Positions 6,236-12,253 of a stretch of 17,352 nt of DNA are shown piece after piece; the stretch's first letter is position 1, and each line of letters starts with the position of its first letter. The stretch spans positions 1-17,352 of the forward strand of contig DAOTTI010000017.1 of assembly GCA_034437795.1 (NCBI GenBank). Direction: 5' to 3'. The translations under genes and the position numbers were made by a program. The notes beneath the pieces were generated by a model. The model worked only from the letters and a program-made list of their open reading frames with translations. It was not told the DNA's origin and did no database searches. The DNA is from DAOTTI01 sp034437795 (lineage in GTDB: Bacteria > Chloroflexota > UBA11872 > UBA12225).

Positions 6236-7627
6236 CTAGCCGGCGGACAGCAGCCGGTTCCCAATCTGCTCGATCTGTGCCAGCGCCTCGTTCACCCCTA
6301 GCTCGTTCCGCTGCACCTTCTGCCAGGTGTCCCGCGTCTCCGCCTCCAGCTCGGCGTTCTTCACCCAGGGGTACTGCTTGCTGATCTCGGCGATTTTCTC
6401 AATCCCCTCCAGGGCGGGGAACTCCTTGAGCACCGCCTTCCAGGCCGCGGACTGATAGAACGCCTTGCGGGCGGCGGCGCGCTTATACACGCCGGCAAAG
6501 TACCGCTCCAGCGTCTCCTCGGCGTTCACGTAGCTCAGCCACTCCCAGGCCACGTCCTTGTGGCTGGATGGGCGGGCGATGGACCACATGTTGGTCCATG
6601 TCTGGCTGGACGGGCGAAGCCCCAGCGGCCCCTTGGGGATCGGCGCGTAGCCCCACTGCAGCTGCGGGTTCTTGTCCAGGAAGTATCCCGCCGTCCAGGA
6701 GCCGGACACGACCATGGAGTACCCCTCGTTCTCCAGCGCCGCCCCGTCGACCTCCGCGGCCAGCTTGTGCTTGTGGCGCAGGTCCAGCACGAACTGCAGG
6801 GCGCCGCGGCCCTTGGCGTCGTTGAGCAAGACGCGCTTGTAGTCCTTGTCGTAGAAGTCGCCCCCATTGGCGTACAGCCAGGGCAGGAAACCCGAGACGC
6901 TCAGCCCCGGCGGCGCGAAGCCCCCGCGGATGATCTTGCCGCCCTCCGTCTTCACCAGCCGCCGCGCGGCGTCTAAGAACTGCTCGCTGGTCCAGTTCCA
7001 GGTGAAGGTGCGCGATGGGTCCAGCCCCGCTTCCTTGAAGTGCACCACGTTATAGGCGATCACGTTCGTCGATGGGCCGTCGTAGGGGATGCCGTAGTGC
7101 TTGCCCTGGTAGGTGTTGTAGAACAGGCCGCTGTCCACGAACTCTTTCAGGTCCATGTGGCGCGTCTTGCCAATGTAGCCATCCAGCGGCTCCAGCAGGT
7201 TGTTCGTCATCAGATCGCGCACGAACGCTACCGAGACCTGCGACGTGTCATGGGGCGTGCCGCCGGCGGTCAGCGTAATCCACTTCTCTCGCACGCCGCC
7301 GGTGCCGGGGACGAAGATGTAGTCCACCGTCACGTTGGGGAACTTGGTCTCGAACTCCCGCTTGATGCCGTCGAAGTAGGTCTGGTGGACCGGCGTGTTG
7401 GGTACCCACCAGTCCAGGTGCTGCAGCGTCACCCGCTCCTTGGTCGGCGCGGTGCGCTGCTCGCCACGCGCCCCTGGGCCACAGCCCACCGCGGCGCCAA
7501 GCAGACCCGCCAGTCCGGCCAGCCCTGTGGCGCGGCCTGAGAGCCCCAGCAGCCGGCGGCGCGTGGCGCCTGCCGGTTGCCCCCTTCGCCACACCTGAGT
7601 GACCACCGTCGCCTCTGTGTCTAGCAT
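6236..7627 (-). CDS. ABC transporter substrate-binding protein, family 1 (sugar type), lipoprotein-like
   Basis: A 463-residue extracellular sugar-binding protein that would deliver ligand to an ABC importer. The N-terminus has a twin-arginine-like segment (ATRRRLLGLSGRATG), then a hydrophobic run and the cysteine in LGAAVGCGPG, a weak lipobox. The mature part matches family-1 solute-binding proteins: HLDWWVPNT, IKREFETKFPNVTVDYIF, PLDGYIG, YGIPYDGPSTNVIAYN, and WNWTSEQFLDAARRLVKTEGG, then GGDFYDKD and PLGLRPSSQTWTNMWSIA. The start at 7627 follows GGAGG at about five bases; the ATG at 7714 is not supported. It is a paralogue of the protein at 7998-9371, sharing the FLDAARRL block. No permease or ATPase genes are adjacent, so the transporter must be encoded elsewhere or shared. 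Ligand unknown; the neighbouring dehydrogenases suggest a sugar or polyol. Confidence 0.9.
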   Translation of the reverse strand: MLDTEATVVTQVWRRGQPAGATRRRLLGLSGRATGLAGLAGLLGAAVGCGPGARGEQRTAPTKERVTLQHLDWWVPNTPVHQTYFDGIKREFETKFPNVTVDYIFVPGTGGVREKWITLTAGGTPHDTSQVSVAFVRDLMTNNLLEPLDGYIGKTRHMDLKEFVDSGLFYNTYQGKHYGIPYDGPSTNVIAYNVVHFKEAGLDPSRTFTWNWTSEQFLDAARRLVKTEGGKIIRGGFAPPGLSVSGFLPWLYANGGDFYDKDYKRVLLNDAKGRGALQFVLDLRHKHKLAAEVDGAALENEGYSMVVSGSWTAGYFLDKNPQLQWGYAPIPKGPLGLRPSSQTWTNMWSIARPSSHKDVAWEWLSYVNAEETLERYFAGVYKRAAARKAFYQSAAWKAVLKEFPALEGIEKIAEISKQYPWVKNAELEAETRDTWQKVQRNELGVNEALAQIEQIGNRLLSAG

Positions 7628-7684
7628 CGTCGCCTCCTTGGGCGCGGCGCCGCCTAGATATGGCCGGCACACGCGCCTGCTCCC

Positions 7685-7714
7685 ATTATTAGCTCCATCG
7701 CAGGGCCAGAGCAA
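7685..7714 (-). promoter_or_regulatory. Candidate sigma70-type promoter for the solute-binding gene at 6236-7627
   Basis: On the minus strand TTGCTC (7709-7714) is followed after 18 bp by AATAAT (7685-7690), a 5/6 match to the -10 consensus with a weaker -35. Transcription would start near 7678, giving a leader of about 50 nt. If real, this gene is not wholly dependent on read-through from the upstream solute-binding gene. Confidence 0.35.
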
Positions 7715-7815
7715 CCGATGCGAGCGAACGTCACCAGATCCTCACCGAATCGTCCCCGCGGCGCACGATGGTCACGCCTGCCACCTGGCCCCCCGTGCCC
7801 GCGCCCGGCCATCGA

Positions 7816-7870
7816 CCCCTCCCCTGTTGGGAGAGCGGGAGCCCGCGCAGCAGGCGGCGGTAAGCGCTCC
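7816..7870 (+). repeat. Long-form REP-like element
   Basis: The long form contains GGGAGAGCGGGAGCCCGCG followed by a GGCGGCGGTAAGCGCTCC end. A sister copy with the same architecture lies at 11981-12036. The 370-bp gap between the two solute-binding genes holds this and two other copies, plus TCGCTACTCG repeats at 7913-7940 and the promoter candidate at 7685-7714. Confidence 0.65.
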
Positions 7871-7875
7871 TCTAG

Positions 7876-7913
7876 TCCCCTCTCCCTTCCCTATGGGAGA
7901 GGGTGAGGGCCCC
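7876..7913 (+). repeat. REP-like palindrome with TGAGGG tail
   Basis: CCCCTCTCCC and GGGAGAGGG arms lie around a short TTCCCTAT centre, followed by TGAGGGCCCC. Confidence 0.65.
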
Positions 7914-7940
7914 ACTCGCCACTCGCTACTCGCTACTCGG

Positions 7941-7978
7941 CCCCTCTCCCTCTGGTAGCGGGCCAGGGTAAGCGCTCC
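7941..7978 (+). repeat. Degenerate REP-like element
   Basis: CCCCTCTCCCTCTGG is followed by a mutated right arm (TAGCGGGCCAGGG) and the AAGCGCTCC end. It lies 20 bp beyond the stop of the solute-binding gene at 7998, in a 3'-end position. Confidence 0.5.
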
Positions 7979-7997
7979 GCTGGTGAAGAACCCCAGG

Positions 7998-9371
7998 CTA
8001 GGCCCCGGCCTCCCTGGCCGCCTGCTTCAGGATGGGATCGACCTTGCTCTTGATGTCGGCCGCGACCTGTCGGGCCGGCTTCTGGCCGGACCAGAGTGCG
8101 CGCAGCTCCTCGTCAAACACCTTCTCCACCTCAGTCCAGCCGGCCACGCGCACGTCCACGTGCAGGTAGTCCGTGCCTTCGATGAACAGCTGGATGTGCT
8201 CCGGCGGGCGCTGGAGGAAGCACGGGTTGGTCATCACCGAGCGCCGGGAGCCAATCGTGCCGCCGAGCTGGCAGAGCTGGATCTGCTGCTCGCTGCTGGT
8301 GACGTGCTTGAGGAAGGCCCAGGTCGCGTCACGGGCCTTCGTCTCGCGGTCGATCGTCCAGCCGGCGCCACCGCCGGCCGCGACGTACTTGCCGTTCTTC
8401 CCGCGCGGGTGCATGACCACGTCCCAGACGAACTTGTCGCCGATGTCGCGGCGCAGGTTGCCCAACTGCGCGGGGATGCCCTCCTGCATCGCCACCTGCC
8501 CGCCCTGGAAATTGGCGCCGGCCGGAAGGGATTCCGGCCACACGCGGTACCGGTGGATGAGATCCTGAAGGAACTGGAGCGCCTCCACCGCCGGCGGTGC
8601 GTCCAGCACGCACTCCAGCTTGCTCTCGTCGATCACCTCACCCCCGTTCCCCCAGACCCACGGCGCCCACTGCCGGAAGCTGCGCCCCGTGTTGAAGCCG
8701 AACTGGGCGCCGTCAGGCTTGGTCAGGCGCCGCGCGGCGTCCAGGAACACGTCCCACGTCCAGTCTGGCTTCTTCCAATCAGAACTGGGGCGGGGCACGC
8801 CGTCCTTCTGGAAGGCGGTGACGCTATAGAGCACGTTCCGGTTGGGGAAGTCGCGAGGCAGGCCCCACAGGCCGTTGCGCCAGCGGTACTGCTCGATCCC
8901 CTTGGGGAAGAAGTCGGAGAGGTCAAACCGGTCGCGGGCCACCAGAGGCTGCAGGTCCAGGGTGCGCCGGCGCAGCACGTAATCCACGACGTGCTTGGGC
9001 TCCCATTCCCACAGATCCGGCGGGGTCCCCGCCGCCTGGAGCGAGGCCAGCTTGTCCCAGTAGCCGCCCCCACCCTGGGCCATGTTCTCCACCGTGATCC
9101 TGGGATACATCGCCTGGAACGACTCGACCGATTTGGTATTGCCTTCAAGCTGCGTCGGCCCCGACTCCCAGTTCAGCCAGACCACGGTCGCCGGCGTGGT
9201 GAGCGCGCCACCAGGGCCCGCTGCCCCCTCCGGCGGCGCGCCGGCGCTACGGAATGGCCCACAGGCGGCGCCGATGGTCCCTATCATCGCCCCCGCCGCT
9301 GCGGCGCGCAGCAGGTCGCGGCGGGTCGCAGACGTGATCTGCTCGCTGGTTACGGTCTCTCTGTTTGCCAT
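7998..9371 (-). CDS. ABC transporter substrate-binding protein, family 1, Tat-exported
   Basis: A 457-residue extracellular solute-binding protein. Its N-terminus carries a clear twin-arginine motif (SATRRDLLRAAAAGAM) followed by a hydrophobic stretch and a cysteine (IGAACGPF), so export folded through Tat and possible lipid anchoring are likely. Mature motifs typical of the family include VVWLNWESG, FQAMYPRITVENM, YWDKLASLQAAGTPPDLWEWE, LWGLPRDFPNRNVLYS, WTWDVFLDAARRLTKPDG, WVWGNGGEVIDE, and GWTIDRETKARDATWAFLKHV. The shared FLDAARRL and GNGG blocks make it a paralogue of the downstream protein. The start at 9371 is the only plausible one before the Tat motif, but no Shine-Dalgarno is visible. 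It is divergent from the methyltransferase gene, with only 38 bp between the two starts. It appears to head a minus-strand carbohydrate cluster. Confidence 0.9.
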   Translation of the reverse strand: MANRETVTSEQITSATRRDLLRAAAAGAMIGTIGAACGPFRSAGAPPEGAAGPGGALTTPATVVWLNWESGPTQLEGNTKSVESFQAMYPRITVENMAQGGGGYWDKLASLQAAGTPPDLWEWEPKHVVDYVLRRRTLDLQPLVARDRFDLSDFFPKGIEQYRWRNGLWGLPRDFPNRNVLYSVTAFQKDGVPRPSSDWKKPDWTWDVFLDAARRLTKPDGAQFGFNTGRSFRQWAPWVWGNGGEVIDESKLECVLDAPPAVEALQFLQDLIHRYRVWPESLPAGANFQGGQVAMQEGIPAQLGNLRRDIGDKFVWDVVMHPRGKNGKYVAAGGGAGWTIDRETKARDATWAFLKHVTSSEQQIQLCQLGGTIGSRRSVMTNPCFLQRPPEHIQLFIEGTDYLHVDVRVAGWTEVEKVFDEELRALWSGQKPARQVAADIKSKVDPILKQAAREAGA

Positions 9372-9409
9372 GCTGGAGATGGTAACGTTTATGGTCAGCG
9401 ACCGTCGCC

Positions 9410-10042
9410 ATGGCCAGAAGAGGGCACCGCTGGTTCGCGGCCGTCTACGACCTGCTCAACCGCTCCGCGGAGCGCCGGCTGCTGGGGCCGATCCGAGCGC
9501 GACTGCTCGGCGCGCTGCGCGGGCGCGTGCTGGAGGTTGGCGCGGGCACCGGCGCGAGTTTTCCATATTACGCGCCTGAGCCTGTCGGCCCGATCGTAGT
9601 GGCGACCGACCCGGACCCGTTCATGCTGCGCCGCGCGGTCGCGCGGGCCCGCCAGGCGCGGCAGTCGGGCCGGCGCATTCGGCTGGTGCAGTGCGCCGCT
9701 GAGGCGCTGCCCTTCCGCGACCGGACGTTCGACACTGTCGTCGCCGCGATGGTGCTCTGAAGCGTTGACGATCCGGCTCGGTCGTTGGCCGAGATGCAGC
9801 GAGTGCTCCAGGCCGGCGGCGCGCTACGGTTTGTCGAGCACGTGCGCGCAGACGGCTGGCTGGGGCGCATCCAGGACGCCGTGACGCCGGTGTGGCGCCG
9901 GCTCTCGGCCGGCTGCCACCTCAATCGACGCACCGTGCAGATGATCCAGCGGGCCGGCCTCTTGGTGGACACGGTGGAGCAGCGCCGCCTACCGGGCGGC
10001 GTCCCCCTGGTCGCAGGCGTGGCTCAGGCCCCTGTGATGTGA
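9410..10042 (+). CDS. Class I SAM-dependent methyltransferase with an in-frame UGA at a conserved cysteine (putative selenoprotein, U117)
   Basis: Read through the TGA at 9758-9760, this frame gives a 210-residue methyltransferase. SAM-binding motif I is VLEVGAGTG (40-48), the acidic residue ending strand 2 is in VVATDPDPF (D67), and CAAEALPFRD precedes motif FDTVVAAMVL-*-SVDDP. Related small-molecule and thiol methyltransferases have VLCSV here, so the stop replaces a cysteine at the end of strand beta-4, near the active site. The frame then stays open for 93 codons with ARSLAEMQRVLQAGGALRFVEHVRA and the family's GCHLNRRT segment, ending in TGA at 10040-10042. Without read-through one sees two pieces, 9410-9760 and 9785-10042. 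An upstream in-frame TAA at 9383 fixes the start region, but no Shine-Dalgarno is seen. The alternative is a pseudogene with one nonsense mutation; the intact downstream frame and the hairpin at 9777-9793 argue against it. The substrate is not predictable from sequence. Confidence 0.8.
9777..9793 (+). promoter_or_regulatory. Candidate bacterial SECIS hairpin in the methyltransferase gene
   Basis: CTCGGTC (9777-9783) pairs with GGCCGAG (9787-9793), seven pairs with one GU wobble, leaving a three-base loop GTT that begins with GU. The loop starts 23 nt after the TGA, inside the spacing expected of bacterial SECIS elements and close to the 21 nt seen for the second UGA of the rhodanese-like gene. 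The stem also encodes conserved methyltransferase residues (ARSLAE), so part of the pairing could be coincidental. Confidence 0.5.
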
Positions 10043-10185
10043 TCGCTCGCGACGGGTGTGGACTGCTACTTGACGGCGGCTCGGAGCCTGTACGACCAAT
10101 TGAGGTAACGACGCTGGTGGCTTGGAGAGCCTGCGCGTGAGGGGGCGTGCGCAACCCTCCCCGGCGGCGCCAGACCATGGCCTGT

Positions 10186-10237
10186 CTCCCGCTCTCCGCG
10201 TCTCTGTGTCCTCACATCTCCGCATCTCCGCGTCGTA
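10186..10237 (+). repeat. CGTCTCCGC-type short-period array
   Basis: Imperfect tandem units related to CGTCTCCGTGTC and CATCTCCGCATC. Related arrays are at 10381-10412 and 14415-14450. In the gap 10043-10557 this array is followed by two REP-like elements. I recognise no gene there. Confidence 0.6.
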
Positions 10238-10287
10238 GCCCCCGCGGCGAAACCGCCGTGGGTCAGATCCTCTCCACATGGCCGTCT

Positions 10288-10330
10288 TCCCTCCTCTCCG
10301 TGTCGGAGAGGGGGCCAGGGGGTGAGGTCC
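10288..10330 (+). repeat. REP-like palindrome with GGGGGTGAGGTCCG tail
   Basis: CCTCTCCG, TGT, CGGAGAGG form the hairpin and GGGGGTGAGGTCCG follows. The copy at 14481-14522 is nearly identical, including about 20 bp of upstream sequence. Confidence 0.7.
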
Positions 10331-10340
10331 GTCCGCTCTA

Positions 10341-10378
10341 TCCCGCACGCGGGAGAGGGGCCGGGGGTGAGGGCTCCT
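10341..10378 (+). repeat. REP-like palindrome variant CCCGC-ACG-CGGGAGAGGGG
   Basis: A shorter left arm (TCCCGC) pairs with GCGGGA, and the GAGGGG...GGGTGAGGGCTCC tail is kept. It directly follows the element at 10288. Confidence 0.6.
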
Positions 10379-10380
10379 CC

Positions 10381-10412
10381 CCGCGTCTCCGTGTCCCCGC
10401 GTCCCCGCGTCG
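10381..10412 (+). repeat. CGTCTCCGTGTCCCC-type short-period array
   Basis: Three to four imperfect units (CGTCTC, CGTGTC, CCCGCGTC, CCCGCGTC) sit immediately after a REP-like element. Confidence 0.6.
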
Positions 10413-10557
10413 GAGCGAGGGGTGCTGCGGACAAGGGCCTGGAGAACGTGCGACAATAGGACGGGGTCGACCTGTGGCACCTGCGCGGGCCTGCCTGGAC
10501 AGCGGCCCAAGAGCGGTGGCGCGGTGCGACGGGCGCCCGGAGGAGAACGGAGGCGGC

Positions 10558-11898
10558 ATGCGCATTACGCTCGAGGTCCCTGACGAGATCCTGCACGGCC
10601 TGCTGGACGACGTGCCCATTCCGGACATGGCGCGGGTGCGCTACCACCTGCACACTCCGGCGGCCATCGCGGACGTGGACGCGACCGTCGCGGAGCAGCT
10701 ACGGCGCCCTGAGGTCCGCGACCTGGTGCGACCGGGCCAGCGGATCGCCATCGGCGTCGGCAGCCGCGGCATCGCCCGCCTGGCCGAGATCGTCGCCGCC
10801 CTGGTGCGTGAGCTTCGCGCCCTCGGCGCCGAGCCGTTCATCGTCCCCGCCATGGGCAGCCACGGGGGCGCCACGGCCGAGGGCCAGCGTGAAGTCCTGG
10901 CCCACCTGGGCGTGACGGAGGAGCGCGCCAGCGCTCCCGTCATCTCGGACATGGCGACGGAGGAGGTGGGGCGCACCGACGACGGCATCCCCGTGCGTCT
11001 CGACCGGCAGGCCCTGCGCGCCGACGGGATCATCTTTGTCGCCCGCGTGAAGCCGCATACCGCCTTCCGCGGGCCGTACGAGAGCGGCCTGGCTAAGATG
11101 ATCGCCATCGGCCTCGGCAAACAGGCCGGCGCCGCCACCTGCCACGCCGCGGGGTTCGGCGATATGGCCCGCCGCGTCCCCGCGCTGGCCGCGGTGGCCA
11201 TCGCGCGGGCGCCCATCCGCTTCGGCCTTGCCGTCCTGGAGAACGCCCATGACGAGCCCTTCAAGATCGTGGCCGTGCCCGCAGAGCGCATCCTGGCCGA
11301 CGAGCCGGGGCTGCTGAACGAGGCCAGGGCGGCCATGCCTCGCATCCCCTTCGAGCAGCTCGACGTGCTCGTGATCGACCAGATCGGCAAGAACATCAGC
11401 GGCGACGGCGCCGATCCTAACATCACCGGCCGCTATCCTACCCCCTTCGCCAGCGGCGGGCCGGACGTGAACAAGCAGGTGGTCCTTGACCTCACCGCTG
11501 AGACGGCCGGCAACGCCAACGGCATCGGCACTGCCGACATCACCACCGTGCGGGCGGTGCGGAAGATGGACCTGGGGCGCACCTATCCCAACGGGCTAAC
11601 GTCGACCGTGCTCCGGCCGGTGGCTATCCCCATGATCCTGCCCTCGGACCGGCTGGCCCTGGCCGCGGCCCTGCTCACCTGCAACGCCGTCGGCCGCGAG
11701 CCCCGCCTGATGCGTATCGCCAGCACGCTGCGCCTCGATGAGTTCACCGTCTCCACCTCGTTGCTGGACGAGGTCCAGAGCCACCCGGACCTGGAGGTTG
11801 AGGCGGGTCCTCAGCCACCCCCGTTTGACGACGACGGCAACCTGCGCGACCTCGGCTCGCCCGGCCGTGTGGAGGCGCTCCAGCCAGCGCTGGCCTAG
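10558..11898 (+). CDS. LarA/DUF2088 family protein (lactate racemase N-terminal domain-like)
   Basis: A 446-residue protein of the LarA-like (DUF2088) group. The sequence opens with GMRITLEVPDEIL-type strands, then a nucleotide- or cofactor-binding block (RIAIGVGSRGIARLAEIVAALV), the GSHGGATAEGQREVL motif, and the VKPHTAFRGPYESGLAKMI block. Its histidine and lysines correspond in kind to the residues that hold the nickel-pincer cofactor in LarA. GKNISGDGADPNITGRY and TAETAGNANGIGTADITT follow. True LarA racemases bind a nickel-pincer nucleotide made by LarB, LarC and LarE, none of which is here, so function and cofactor are uncertain. It could be another 2-hydroxy-acid isomerase or a cofactor-free relative. 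The start at 10558 has GGAGG four bases upstream. The open frame extends upstream to 10147 only through repeat sequence, so that extension was rejected. Confidence 0.85.
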   Translation: MRITLEVPDEILHGLLDDVPIPDMARVRYHLHTPAAIADVDATVAEQLRRPEVRDLVRPGQRIAIGVGSRGIARLAEIVAALVRELRALGAEPFIVPAMGSHGGATAEGQREVLAHLGVTEERASAPVISDMATEEVGRTDDGIPVRLDRQALRADGIIFVARVKPHTAFRGPYESGLAKMIAIGLGKQAGAATCHAAGFGDMARRVPALAAVAIARAPIRFGLAVLENAHDEPFKIVAVPAERILADEPGLLNEARAAMPRIPFEQLDVLVIDQIGKNISGDGADPNITGRYPTPFASGGPDVNKQVVLDLTAETAGNANGIGTADITTVRAVRKMDLGRTYPNGLTSTVLRPVAIPMILPSDRLALAAALLTCNAVGREPRLMRIASTLRLDEFTVSTSLLDEVQSHPDLEVEAGPQPPPFDDDGNLRDLGSPGRVEALQPALA

Positions 11899-11980
11899 CA
11901 CGGCCTATTGCCGAGCGACGCGCCGTGGTTGCCCCAGGGCTCACCTCGGCGAGCCCGGAAACTTCACGGCCAGCGCGAAG

Positions 11981-12036
11981 TCCCCTCTCCCTCTGGGAGA
12001 GCGGGGGCCCGCGGAGCGGGCGGCGGTGAGGGCGCC
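11981..12036 (+). repeat. Long-form REP-like element
   Basis: CCCCTCTCCC, TCT, GGGAGAG is followed by CGGGGGCCCGCGGAGCGGG and GGCGGCGGTGAGGGCGCC. It has the same extended architecture as the copy at 7816-7870. It lies about 80 bp after the DUF2088 stop, in the 352-bp gap before the kinase gene. Confidence 0.7.
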
Positions 12037-12168
12037 GCCTCCTGTATAACTGCGGATAGGCAACCGCTCCCATGGGCGATGCCGCGGCCAAGCCGCCATG
12101 CTACGGTTTGGCGGCAGGTTTACCACCAATGGAGCGATCACCGGCGCCCGCAGGGCTACGTTCTTTGC

Positions 12169-12253
12169 CCCAGGGAGAGCATGACGCCATCCCGGGGCAA
12201 GCGCGGGCCATCCCAGGGAACGCACGGCGCCGTCCCAGGGAGAGCGCGACGTG
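12169..12253 (+). repeat. Four degenerate 20-22-bp tandem repeats running into the kinase start codon
   Basis: Units begin at 12169, 12191, 12212 and 12234. Each starts CCCAGGGA or CCCGGGGC and ends in GCCAT, GCCAT, GCCGT and GACGTG. The last unit supplies both the AGGGAG ribosome-binding sequence and the GTG start of the histidine kinase. About two helical turns per unit is compatible with an operator-like array, but that is inference. Confidence 0.6.

Noticed and set aside
7983..9599. 538-aa plus-strand open frame
   Set aside because: It is the antisense shadow of the solute-binding protein gene, produced by high GC at third positions.
9785..10042. Separate small gene starting at the ATG at 9785
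   Set aside because: It is in frame with 9410-9760 and encodes the second half of the same methyltransferase fold, so it is the downstream part of one gene.
10147..10557. 137-residue N-terminal extension of the DUF2088 protein
   Set aside because: It translates the CGTCTCC arrays and REP-like palindromes; the ATG at 10558 has a ribosome site and begins the conserved domain.
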